The translations under genes and the position numbers were made by a program. Source: Ficedula albicollis (taxonomy: Eukaryota > Chordata > Aves > Passeriformes > Muscicapidae). From it: DNA of 64,000 nucleotides. Shown here in pieces: positions 24,163 through 38,000 of this stretch. The stretch is taken from contig NC_021686.1 of NCBI RefSeq assembly GCF_000247815.1, positions 6,797,537 through 6,861,536 on the forward strand, in the 5' to 3' direction. The stretch's first letter is position 1. The number at the start of each line of letters is the position of its first letter. Below the pieces are notes generated by a model that made no database searches, had not been told where the DNA came from, and saw only the letters and a list, made by a program, of their open reading frames with translations.

Positions 24163-27100
24163 CTGCAGGAAGAAAATTGAGAGTGGTTATTGAGACTGTA
24201 CAGCAGCAGGTTAAAAAGTGCCCAAAACACTAAGTGTTATTCTTAGCAAAGTCATGCAATGACAAAACTTTAAAAATTGATACAAAAATACTACCATTTA
24301 TGTTATCTGAGTTAGTTTCACAAAATATTATAAAAAACTAAAGACGACCCTTCACACGCTTTGAAAGTCACACTCTGATACCATGCACTGTCTTTATGGG
24401 TATGTTAGCTCACACTCTTATGGTTGGCTGCTGTAGAGCTTAAAATTACCAGGAAGAGTTATTTCTTTTCATTTCTTCCCTGGCCTTATCCTCTTTTAAC
24501 ACCTGTACTTTAGGTAACAGCACCCTGATAAGAAAAGAGATACTGGTCATAAAATCTTGTGATGCATTGTTTATATAAACATAGCCTATTACCCTACCTT
24601 ATGCTTTGTTCTACAGTATTCTATACTTCCATTCTTCTATATTGTATTAGCAAAATATATATAAATGTGCACTAGTTTATTTTACTTATCAGAACAGGGA
24701 CTGCAAACTGTTCAGGGCACAACAATGCAAGGACAGTATCAACTAATAGAGAGCCTAAATTTAAAGAGATTATGACAGATGAAGTTTTAAAAGAGAAATT
24801 AGATTGGCCAGTAAGTAAGAAGAACATAAACCAAGTACTCAAGAAACCCTTTCTATCCAATCAGCAATCAAACAATCCAGAATTTGGGACTTCCGAGGTG
24901 TTCAGAAGTTGCTATGGCAAAATCTGCCCTAAATGCAAGTGGAATGATCATACTCTCTTTTTATATTGCCTTCATTTTTAAATTTTTCACTATCTATATT
25001 TACATTACAGTAAGCCAGACTGAAAACTGGACACTGTCATGTTCAATTTTGCCATGGCTCATAATGGGACTGGAAGTTTTAGGAAAGACTGTGAATTTCT
25101 TTACTTTGTTACAATAAAAAATTAATACAAAATTCATATTATCTGATATTTGATCCTTCTCAGGTTAAAACTTTAGTAATTGTGATAAAATTATTGAGCC
25201 CTGAACACTGTCAAACTCCTATATTAAGCAACCTCCTAAAAACTCTGCCACACTTTCAAACTTTACAATCCATTTGGTTTTTAAGAAGTACCTTTGTCTT
25301 TATAATAGAGCAAAAACCTATATTGTTGCTTTTCTCTCATTTCCAGGCTACTCACTTAAGCTTTAACATTTTAGAATTTCCTGGTTTAATATCACAAGTT
25401 ATGGACAACCTTAATTTGTATATAAGAGAAAATTGCTTCAAAATCAAATCTTCAAAATCAGACTTTTGAAAATATTAAATGGTTCCTCCTGTTTATAATT
25501 CATTAATTCCTCCAGTCACAACATTATGTTTTTACACAAACCATCAAAAATCTACTTTCTTCTATGGACTTCTTACCTGCGTTCCTTCCCTTCTCCCCCA
25601 ACCACCAACTCAGCATCTCCTTCTCAACCCTTAAGTTCTTCAGCACCTCACAACCAATACCTCTGGCTCCCTGCCATTCCTGCACCCCATGCTAATCCAA
25701 ACTGCAGCTTCTTGCCATGATTTCTGCCTGCCAGCTGGACAGGACACAGCTCCAGGGAGCCCTGGCACACACAGGCTGATCAGCTGCTGAAAACACACCA
25801 CTTAGAGACAGCAGCTAGAATTTCTCCTCTCCATCTAGTTTAATGAAAACAGACAACATCAATATGTTTTAAACCTCTGCTTCCTCTACTGAATTAAACC
25901 AAAAGAGGATGATTGGTTCAAGAATTACGGCATAAGACTTAAAAAATAGATAATGAATTGGCTCCAAATTGCAAGAATGGGTAGAACACATCAGCAGAAA
26001 TCCTGTGACATCAATGAGTCATAAACTACAAGACTACCTTCAAATATGATAAAAACTCCAGTAACTATTAAAAACCAAAACATAATAAATCAATAGCTAA
26101 CAGCTCCTTAAGGAGAGTTGCTGAGTAGTGTCTTCCTCTGCAACGCCAAACATATAATAGAATATCTTGATTTATTTCCTTAAGAAAATCCCTACAATTT
26201 AGACACATAGAAACTGAGGATTACGTAAGAAATTATTACACAAACATAATAATCACAAACTGTTGATTAAAACACTGATTGTGTTACTTAGGTGCTGCCA
26301 GAGCCTCCAAAAACTTAAACTTTCCAGAATAACACCCTGGTAATAAAGGGAAGCACCTGCAAGTACCAACAGGACCAGCAGCCCCTTTGATTGCACAGTC
26401 CTGAGAGTGGGGTTGTCTCAAAGATATTTGCATAATGCCAGAAATAATTCTGGTTCTAGACCACAGGCTTTCTATAACAACCCATGCTAGGTCAGGTCTC
26501 ATTTGGCTACTCTTGAGTCCCTATAAACCCACAAGACTTCAAATGCCACTAATGGATTGCCTTGTAGTATAGGAATTTTCTCTTTCAGTATTTCTTATCC
26601 ATTGATCTCAGACGTTATATATTGTAAGAGCAGTGGTAGTTCATATGCCCTGGCACTGTAAATCCCACTGACATGTGGTGAGAAACGATGTCCTGTGTTT
26701 ATAGTTAACACGTGGAATTAACCATGCTCCCAATTGCACAATTTTTACACCTGAATTTTCTGTATTTCTGACAGCAACCAAACAGGGAACACCTATTTGA
26801 TATTAGTTTGTCTATTTAACTACAATTTGAAGAGCCGAATCCCTTTAGTCAAACTTCCAGATCACAGGGTGGTGAGAACCACATTCCAATCACATTCCAT
26901 CTGTGAACTTTCAAACACAGCTAGCAGTAAAATGAGAGGAATACACAGATTTTAAATAGAGGAGAGCAGGAAGCATCACTGCAAGTATGAAAAAAGAGAA
27001 TTAATTTCTTAGTAAAGTAACACCAGGGAGGTGATTATGTTCAGAAATCCTTCACCATACGTTCTGAAATATGGCAGGAGCTTTACAATTTCATCTACAT

Positions 27101-27724
27101 TAACTGGTCACTGTGAAATACAGTCTCCTGGAACGGAGGCGCATCTACTCATTCACAGACTTAAAATTCAGCCTCATTCAAGTAGTATTTCCTTTGTGGA
27201 CAGGAAAGCAAAGAAGGCCTTAGCATTTTTCAGAAGCATTACCGCGAATCAAGTGTTTCATGAAACAAAAATTTGTCAGATGCCGTGGAACAGGGACATA
27301 ATCCGTACTCTGTAGCCTTCTGATCTCAAAATTAGTATAGCATGACCTGGAGCACGTAACAGTCACCTTGACCTAAAACCCATGCAGAAAATTTAGGCCC
27401 TGGTTTAGGCTCTAGAACGAAGGAGCCTGTGCTCACCTTCCATTGCCGGCCCTCCCCGCCCCTCCAGTACAAACACTCCCGGTTCCACGTACACCAGCTC
27501 TGGGCAAACAGCAACTGGAGAGCCCTTCGCAAAGAAGGAAGTTCCGGCTCCCAAGAGGAACACCACCAGGGAAACCACGGAACGTTTCTGTCCGAAGCAG
27601 GCGCGGGCAAAGGGGGGTGATGACAACACACGAGCCAGGCACACTGCTCTGGCCCCCACCGCCGCTGAGGGCAGGGCTGCAGCCCAGAGCCCCCTGGGCC
27701 CTTCTGCAGCAGCGCGAGGTTCCA
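24163..27724 (-). other. TXNDC11: TXNDC11 intron 1, readable part
   Basis: This is an AT-rich intron that becomes GC-rich after about 27400 as the CpG-island promoter is approached. No TXNDC11 N-terminal coding sequence (membrane anchor ending in a Cys-Ser/Arg junction) is recognisable here on the minus strand. I see no other gene in it. Confidence 0.55.
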
Positions 27725-28568
27725 GTTACCTCCGGAGAGAAGCAAAACAGCTCCATCCCAACAATGTGCCTGTCACAGGGCCACAGAATGGGTCAGGCTG
27801 GCAGGGACCACAGCAGGTCCTTTGGTTTCACCTCCCCCCTCAGGAAGGGTCATTCCAGAGCACATGGCACAGGATTGTGTCCAGACGGTTCTGGAACATC
27901 TCCAGCGAGGGAGACTCAGAGCTTCTCTGGACATTCTGTTCCAGTAATCGGTCACTCACAGGGAAGTAGTTTTTCCTCGTGCTGAGGTGGAAATTCCTGG
28001 CCATCAGTTCCTTCCCGTTCCTCCTGTCCCATTCCTGGGCCCCACCGATCAGAGCCTGGCTCAACCTCAGACACTGCCCTGCATATACCAACACTGCTCT
28101 CAGAGCGGGGTTACCTCCGGAGAGGAGCAAAACAGCTCCATCCCAACAACGTGCCTGTCACAGGGCCACAGAATGGGTCAGGAGTTACCTCCGGAGAGAA
28201 GCAAAACAGCTCCATCCCAACAATGTGCCTGTCACAGGGCCACAGAATGGGTCAGGCTGGCAGGGACCACAGCAGGTCCTTTGGTTTCACCTCCCCCCTC
28301 AGGAAGGGTCATTCCAGAGCACATGGCACAGGATTGTGTCCAGACGGTTCTGGAACATCTCCAGCGAGGGAGACTCAGAGCTTCTCTGGACATTCTGTTC
28401 CAGTGCTCGGTCACTCACAGGGAAGTAGTTTTTCCTCGTGCTGAGGTGGAAATTCCTGGCCATCAGTTCCTTCCCGTTCCTCCTGTCCCATTCCTGGGCC
28501 CCACCGATCAGAGCCTGGCTCAACCTCAGACACTGCCCTGCATATACCAACACTGCTCTCAGAGCGGG
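27725..28568 (-). repeat. Tandem duplication of a CR1 fragment (385 + 74 + 385 bp)
   Basis: The unit starting gttacctccggagag occurs at 27725-28109, as a truncated 74-bp copy at 28110-28183, and again in full at 28184-28568. The two full units differ by only a few bases (for example taatcgg against tgctcgg). Read on the minus strand each contains a CR1 3' region: a frame with RNGKELMARNFHLSTRKNYF, LEQNVQRSSESPSLEMFQNR and a CR1-like tail toward CCATTCTGTG. The repeat lies just inside the 5' end of TXNDC11. Confidence 0.85.
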
Positions 28569-28856
28569 TGGCCCCGCGGATCCGCCGCCACAGCACGACA
28601 CCCCCATGGGGCAGATGTCTTTTTAAAACACTCCGCTCCCTCCCCACCCACGTTCTTATCGCCCCTGCCCACCCCGCGGCCCTGCTGCCATCCCGCTGAG
28701 GAGGACACGGCGCCCCCCGACACGCAGTTTCCCTAGGGACAGCACGTGGTGGGGGCCGGGAAGAGAATCCGTCCCCCAGCCCGGGGATAGCCCTGCCCGA
28801 CGCGGCCCGGCCTCAGCGGGCACACAGCGGTACACGGCGACCCCGGCCCGCCGGGT
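28569..28856 (-). promoter_or_regulatory. TXNDC11: CpG island flank at TXNDC11 5' end
   Basis: This GC- and CpG-rich sequence lies immediately beside the G homopolymer. It is either the start of TXNDC11 intron 1 or exon 1 flank; I could not find a convincing donor or coding frame. Confidence 0.5.
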
Positions 28857-30000
<1,144 letters not shown>

Positions 30001-31094
30001 GATTTCACAACGGACTTACAGAACAAGGATGTCATGTTTTGTCTAGAATTACTTCCAATGATTTACAGAGCACTTACATTAAACAATGAAAGCATAAAAT
30101 TGAGAAAACAATTCAGAAAGGCACACGATACAATCAGGTTTTGTCACACAAATAACAGTGTCCGTAGTACTCTGCCTCACGCTCACTTTATTACAAACAA
30201 TGTAAAAAATCAGCACTGCAGCAGGTGGCATTTCAAGCACCAGCTAGTTTCGTACTCCAGTGTACTGCAGCCCAGCCTGGGAGGCGCAGACACTTCGCAA
30301 GAGCCCCAAGCTATGGCTGAAACACACTTAAGGTGTTGGTTTCAAATTTGTTGTGCTTTTGTGAAGTGAAAGGGACGCAGTATCCATGTCATCTATGGGT
30401 ATCATTGAACTTTGGTTCAACACTTTTTACATACACAATGTATGCCCAGTGACTACATTCGAACTACTGAGGTCATTGTTAAAGCTCTTCTAATTATGTA
30501 AGGTCAGCCAGGAACAAAAAAAAGTACCCGGGGTGGGGGAGAAGAGGAGGGAGGGAAGAAGAAACCTAGTTTTAGTTATTTTGTATGAATGGCTAAAAGA
30601 AACTTAGTCGGAAATAAAAGAAGGAAATAAGCAAACACAAAGAAAGCTGAAAGCAGGATCTGCAGAGAAATCAAAACACAACAGAAGCTCCAGTGACTGG
30701 AAAGCCGAAAGGCTCAGCAGTCAGGAGTCACCTCAGCCCGCAAATTGTTTTCCATTTCCTGTTGCTCTGCAGGAAGGCAACGGGAAGCACCATCCACTGT
30801 GCAGCTGAGGCAGTGGTTCATGTCCATGTCCAAGGCTGCAAACGTGTCCCAGCACCACACAGCTCCAAACTGCTTGTCTAGATCACAACTTACTGGCCCT
30901 TTCTGTTACTTCAGTGATGCCATGAGCTAATGACAATACAGAAAACTGCAAACGAGCCGCTAGTGACACAAATACCAACTCAGTAAATGTTTAGCTACAG
31001 GTACTCAAGCTTTTGCTAACTGGCAAATCATTGTTTTTACAAAATCTCAGTCCTGAGAGGCTACATGCAGAAAACAGCTTCGTGTAAAGTTCTC
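30001..31094. other. Intergenic spacer between ZC3H7A 3' end and TXNDC11 promoter
   Basis: This is about 1.1 kb with no supportable gene. It holds a purine-rich patch (about 30533-30560) and a further minus-strand AATAAA (30187-30192), which could serve as an alternative distal ZC3H7A poly(A) signal. Confidence 0.6.
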
Positions 31095-31100
31095 TTTATT
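31095..31100 (-). terminator. ZC3H7A: ZC3H7A poly(A) signal
   Basis: AATAAA on the minus strand, about 710 bases after the ZC3H7A stop. It is the first canonical hexamer I found downstream of the stop. Confidence 0.6.
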
Positions 31101-31810
31101 ACAGGCAACATTAGTCCATACAATAATACACAATACTGACATACAAGTGTAATCTTTCAAAATCATTATTTAAACAGCAAAGACCAAGAAACAGAATTTT
31201 AACTACTTCATTTTCAAAAATTAATACTTTTTTCCTCCCAAGATCCTTTTTCAGTAAATTATATTGAAACATACAAATAGAGAAAAAATACCCATTCAAC
31301 ATATACTGTAGTTAAATGGTTATTTTGTTTAAAATCTTTAATAAGAAAATCCTTTTTAGCAACCTACATATAGATAAGTAGCAAACTTTGTTTTAAACAA
31401 ATCCTCTCCATTAAAAGATCTGAAGAATTTTCATCCATCATTTTCTTAGCCCACTAACACTCTCTTTTGCAATACCTTGATACCTTAAAGTTTTTCAACT
31501 GAAGGTTTGAAACTAGGGGGCTTCCTAGATATTATAACCACTCTTCCCCCCTTCTATTTCCTAACTTTCTGTCCAACAGGAGGTGAGTAAGCACATAATA
31601 CTTCAGATTTTTTTAATCACCACTCTGTTTCATGAGAGCATAGACAGGTCTGCTCAATCCCCCTAAATCTACCATACTTTGCTGTTCAGGAGGAACAATG
31701 TATGCCAATAAAAGCAGAAAACCTGCAGCTTTTCTGTCACATGCTTTTGATTATTGTCAAATTTTCTGGTTTATGCTTCCAGCTGATAACATGTATGTGT
31801 CATCTCAGTA

Positions 31811-32000
31811 TTAGTTTAAATCTTTAAACAAAAAACTATATTTTCCAAAGTCATTATCACTGGGAGCAATCAAGTGGTCTTTTCTTGCTTTGCTGAGCTT
31901 CATTCTTAAAACTTGTCTTCGTTCTTCCCACTCACGGAGTTCAGCATTTCCATGGGCAAATTTACAGTTGTTTCCTTCAGTGCAAGTACCAGCCATATAT
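31811..32000 (-). CDS. ZC3H7A: ZC3H7A coding exon 22 (last CCCH finger, stop)
   Basis: The acceptor is ttaacag. The exon encodes YMAGTCTEGNNCKFAHGNAE and the conserved tail KARKDHLIAPSDNDFGKYSF, ending LFKDLN. The first finger Cys is in the previous exon. Confidence 0.96.
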
Positions 32001-35000
32001 CTGTTAAGACAGATTTTGAACAGTGTTTTCACAGAATTACCATAATCACTACTGTCTTTATATTTTCTTCAAGTCATGTTTTTCCAATACACTACATAGT
32101 AAGGACAAAAAAAATTGGAAGAGCATATACTTTTTTGTAGATGACACTAACTCTGTTTAGCATTTGGTTGTGTTTTTCTTTCCCAGCAGTCAAATATTTA
32201 CAGGAGACAAATGATGGCTCTTTTCTTCCTATTCTTCATGTTCCTACTTAGACTGAGACACTTAATGCTTGAAAGCATCAAGTTCATCATGTTAATGAAT
32301 ACCTTATCATTTAACTCACTAAGCTAAGGAACAATTATTGTTTAAAAATTTCAACTAATTACCCTTCTTAACTAAATTTGAGATTAGAATACTAAGAACA
32401 CCTTAACATGTCAGTTTGTATTCACTTTATGCTGCATATCCAAGGTCTGTTATGTTCCAAACAAACACATTTGGAATGGTACTTAAAAATTTAGTAAAGG
32501 GATTATGTAAGTTTCCAAGCAAAGACTGCAAATGAAAACTAACTTGTTTTCTCTGCTATGCAGTTTCTCAAGATCTTCAAGAAACTCAAAATCTTCAACT
32601 GAAAACAGAGTAACAAAGGCATCTGCACCAGGTAAACGGAACCTTAAACTCCAGAATGCTCGATTCCAAAGTTTTTAGCCTTCCAAAAATATTCCAACAA
32701 TGGAAGGAATTTTCCACAGATATTAAAAAAAAATAGCTAATTAAGTTAGGTAAAATAGGCTGCAGTTAAGAATTAAAGGGAGCAGCAAAACATACAGCGA
32801 GTGTGGGGAAAACCAACAGATCTTGGAAGTTCTCTTCCACATGTTCATAAACAACTTCTGGTAACAAATACTCAATTTTAACAAATTTGGGTTGATGTTA
32901 ACAACATTTCTACTTGGCTTAAAAAGCTCCAGTATCACTGCCCAGCTAGGTACTGTTCTTGGGCTCTAATTAATATGCAGATGCCTAAGTACACTTGTAA
33001 TAATACCAACAATATTCACTTCACACAGCTGCAATGAACTGTCTACCATTCATTAACATCACAGGCAGTGATGATGAACAGCAGGCAGTTCATTTGGTTC
33101 CAAAATTGGGCACCTTGTCACTCCCTGAGTTGTAACATGTTAAAATACTGTTAATTACTTAATTTCTTGTGGAAAGACATATGCAAATCAAGAAATACTA
33201 GAAACTTTGTCAGAACTAGTAACTGCCTTAACTATGAATTGTCATTTTTCACCATTTTCATCATCTTAAAAAAGACATACCTATCACAAATGCTAAAATA
33301 TCCGGTTGGGAAGCGATACTGCCAGCAGTTCTGATCATCCTCAGTGTGGAAAACCTTCTCCTTATGCTTTTCAGAAGAAATGTGACCCTGCCATTGCTTC
33401 TCACTATTACAGTTCTTCCCACACATCCAACAATGAAAATCCACCTGTTTTACAAGGAATTTAAAAACATAACAATGCAAATTCAATGCTGTAAAGGACA
33501 GAACTTCTAATACATTTTGTTTTCTTTATGTTGGTCTGCAGGATATTGTTTACCTGAACAGACAGAATTATTTAAACCATCACCTAAAGTTTATGATCTT
33601 CACTAGCTTTAGAAGAACTGATGTACAGTGTCAGTTACATTTACTGTAGCAATCTATGGTCTAAAGAAGCACCAAGAAAATAAGGAAAACAACCTAAATT
33701 ACTGGCTGGGAAAAAAAAAAAAGCCCAACAAACCCCCAGATGCTTGGATTTAGGATTATACTTGTGATTACTTACTGTAACTTCAGCATAGTCAGTTGGC
33801 ATGTGAATTTGCTTCCCATTTTCTTTGTTTGCCTGAGCAGCTGTATCATCTCCAATTTTTTCTGGTTTCTGAGTTTTTAGCCATATGTCATACAACTGCT
33901 CCAAGTCTTGAACTAATGAGAGCAGAAGCTAAAATAAGTAATTAGCAATTAAGGCAAGAGTTTGAAAACATGAGATAAATGACTGAGTTTGTGAGCATAA
34001 TTCATTTCCCACCTATTCTATGAAGAAAAAGGGAAGGAAACAAAAGTAGACAGTTACACAGTTCAAAGATTAAGAACCAAGGGGAAGAGGCATCTCTGGC
34101 TACTCACCAAGAGCCCTCTGTGCCTCTTGAGGAGACAGCCAGAGGTGACAGGTTTCTGAATGGGCACCCAAAGTACAGATAGCAACTGTGCTGCTGCATA
34201 TCAGTACCTGAATTTCAAAGAACTAATCTCATGTGTGCTACAGCTTTTGGTAAATTTAGCTTCCTTTCTTGTAGACCATGATCTGATCATTTATGTCAGT
34301 TATTACCTCTGATTTTTGATGCTTTCTTCCCAATAAAACTGATGGAACAGTAAAGTCAGCAACAGAAAGTGAATGGTGATTCCCAGTAAATACACTGGGG
34401 GGGATGGTTCTGCAAATAGTTTCCCCCATATGTAATTCCATTAATCCATGTGTGTGCACATGGCAGTACAAACACCAACTAAAGTTGCTGCAAGGATCAG
34501 TATATCTAAGACATCTAAAAAAACAATACAAACTACTCTATTGTTAGAAAACGTATCAAGCAACAAATACACAATATATCTATTTTTATTTAATACTATT
34601 TTTGAAGGCCTGGTCTGCGTGTATTTAAATTCAAAGACAAGGGCACCTGCAAGGTTTACTACAAAAGATAATGAAAGAAATTAGATTAAAAAGTAATTGA
34701 AGTACAAGAATGAAAAGCAGAACAGTTAGATTTACAACATGTTAGATTTACTCTTCTACTTACTGCTGTTCTCCTTCATATAGGTCCACATCTCTCTCTC
34801 CTCAGGACTGTGAGCAAATGAGCAGTTTCCATCATACTGACATTTCTTGCCTGAAGCAATATGATTGCACAACTGGAACATGAATTTAAAAAAAATCCTT
34901 AAGAATATAAAGCAGAATGGATGCTAGTACAATTCTTAAATTTTTTTTCAGTCTTGGATAGTGTTTCCCCTGCCAGTCAAACATTTATATAATGTGAAAA

Positions 35001-38000
35001 ATAAAAATGCTTATTTTTACAAAAAACTTCATTTATTATAGTTTGAAAAAGAGAACTGCTGGAAGCCAGTACTGTGAGTGCTTTTTGCCTCCTACCACAC
35101 TACCAGATCCCAGATATGTATAAATTATTTCAGAAATACTGACTTCCACTGACAAGTAAGGACTTCAGCAATAACCTGAGATCAGTGCTTTTCTAAGGCT
35201 GAACGTTGTGGAAACTACATAAACATTTTCCTACCAACACCCATGGGAATTTCTGCAGAACTGACAAAACTAGCCCAATTACTGGTATTTTCCAATGACT
35301 ATTCTCTATTTTCTTAACCAAAACGCTGAATTTAGGTTAACATACATCAAACTGCAGAGGCACTTGTTTCTTTGCAGGCAGAGGACGAATGGTCATCCAC
35401 TTCTTACGTTCGTTAGACATTACCAGCACCACACGGCGATCTTTGCTCCATCTGGAAACCACACGCATCCAATGAAAGAAAATACTATTTTTAAAAAAAT
35501 CACAATTTCTGCACAGAAGCAGAACCAGAAAAGCTCAAAGAGTGTATTTTTAAAACTTTCACTATATATTTAAGATTTAATGACGTTCTATTGAAACTTG
35601 ACCAAAACTCTTAATATAAAAAAAACCCTCCAAAACACGAACACTTTGTTAGCCATCAAAGTGATTCTCAGTACCAATTATTAGCATACTACAACGAGGT
35701 AACTCTGTCCTACTTCAGTATGTTTGGCTTTTTTGTAATTTCTTGTATGACTCTTTCCTAAGAAGCAACAGTTTCCCAAAAGAGGTTTTAAATGGCTGAC
35801 AAAACAGTAGAATTTTCACAGCTTGATCTTACTTACGGGTGTCTTGCCTTTGCACTACAATATTTTTTGTTTCTGTCTGGCTCACTAACTTGACCATTTC
35901 TCCAGCACTGCCCACAAACAAACTTCATCTTCAAATTAAGTGATCCATATTTCATTTGGTTCCCAAGAATCTTAAGCAAAAACAAAAAAACAACAATACA
36001 AGGTATTTTTATCTGCAAAGAAATCCATACATAATTATTAATTACCTCCTATGGCAGAGATTTCAGCATATGTCAGGAAGCAGGTATTACACTGCATGCC
36101 TTGTAATAGTCAGCTTGTCATTTCAAACTGGACATTTCTGAACAAATGCGTTTTTTTATTGAACTTACTTCTGATTTAGGTATATGTACCCTGAAGTTGT
36201 GATAATGTGTACAAACTAAGCACATAAAAGCACTATATATTGCAAAGGTAATTAATTGCCCTAGAGCAGCTGATTTTGAACTTGTATTTACATTTTATAT
36301 TCCACCTGGGACAGAACAAGCAAAGCAAAAAGAGTTGCATAGCAGCAGAGCAGGCATTTTAGTCTAAGTGAGCAAGCTGAAGAAAGTCTTCACTGAAAGA
36401 TTATTTGGGGATCATTAAAAAAGTAATTTCTAAAATAAGCTACATTATATACACACATTAAAAAAGTATTATCACTACAGTCACTGCAGAATTAGTTGAA
36501 TGGAAAAATGAAAATACCTGTGATCCATGTGCACTAGCTTCCATGTTCTGCCAGTACTTCTTTGATTCTTGAACTATAGTATCATGTGAAATACCTGTAA
36601 AGGAAGGGAAACAGTCTTTGAGTACTTATGACTGTTGCAGCCTTACAGACAGCTCAAACTGGAATACTACTGAAGCCCCAAAGCTTATATGCATTTTTCT
36701 TTCTGTATATTTTGTAAGTATTCACATACATGTGATATACATGATATACATTTACATCATGGATATGATGTTATGTCCATACACACATGCAAATACACAC
36801 TTAAGAACATCATGAGGGCATCCAAAACAGAGATATTGTCTGTACCATCCCAATGGAAAGCATACAAGGTTTTTAAATTACAGATTGCTCACGTAACTTA
36901 AGGTGCATCTTTCAGTATTTGAACATAATGTACTAGAGCTCTAATGCCAATGTAATTATAAAATCTACACTGTATGTACCATGGAAAACCTCTCCAAAAT
37001 GCAAGCTGAGAGGCACCAGGTTGCTTTTGCTTGCTTCCCACTCTGATTCCTGGGAATAATAATTTCAGAGGGAGTCAAGAAAAGGAAGGAGTGGCGATAA
37101 AATGAAGAGCAAAGTGAGCATTTTACTAAACATACCTGATTCCTTTTGCATAATCCAGACTTTAAGCTCTACCAGACTGTGAGCATAGAAGCATTTATCC
37201 TCTCGTAAGCAGCCATAATGCACCTCATGTCTGCACAGGTCAAGCTGACACCGAACTTGGAAAGGGCGGATTTTGGAATACTTCACCATAGTCTCTCGCA
37301 AAATGTGGACAAGGCACCTGTTTTGAAAACAGTCAGTTTTAGATGTTCTTTAAAATAACCATCCTTCACCACAGCTTGTTCAAATATCCTTTAAACACTT
37401 TTTACTTAAAATCAGAAAGTCAGGAAAGTTCCCAGAAGGAGGTCACATCTAAGCATCATTTCCAGGCTGAGTAAACTCACTAAACAGCACTAAACAGGAC
37501 TCTTGGGAATCCGAAGTCCCTCTTCTGCAAAGCATTACTGAATTCAATCCAGCTGGATCACTGGTTTCTAAGAAGGAAAGCAGATCATGTCCGTTTTCAA
37601 GTATATATCCTGATCTAATTACTAACCCATGTACTTTTTCCTTTACAGAACACCATTTAAGGGAGAGGTGATGCAGAACAGCCTAGCCCCTGGAGCAGCA
37701 GTGCTTCCTCAATACAGGGAACTGGAATACAAACAAAGCAGTTCCAGTGCTCCTACTTATTTTCACATCACACAAAGACAGAAGTCTCTTAATTCTACAA
37801 AGCTTATTTTATACTATTACAACAATAAAAACTTTTTTAACTTTCCAAGAATAATTGAAGATACTCCTTACACTCTTTTTTTTATCAACTGAGTTAGTAA
37901 GGACTATGGTCTATTTTACACACTGTAAATAAGGTAAACTTGAGCTAAAACTACAGCAAAATATATCAAAGAAAGAGCAACTTAGGAGTTCCTGTTTTAA

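Noticed and set aside
27725..28568. CRISPR-like or satellite array
   Set aside because: Only two and a fraction units, with no spacers; it is a vertebrate CR1 duplication.
27443..28736. Plus-strand open frames of 149-249 codons over the CR1 duplication
   Set aside because: They arise from GC-rich repeat DNA antisense to a CR1 fragment and repeat with the unit; no known protein.
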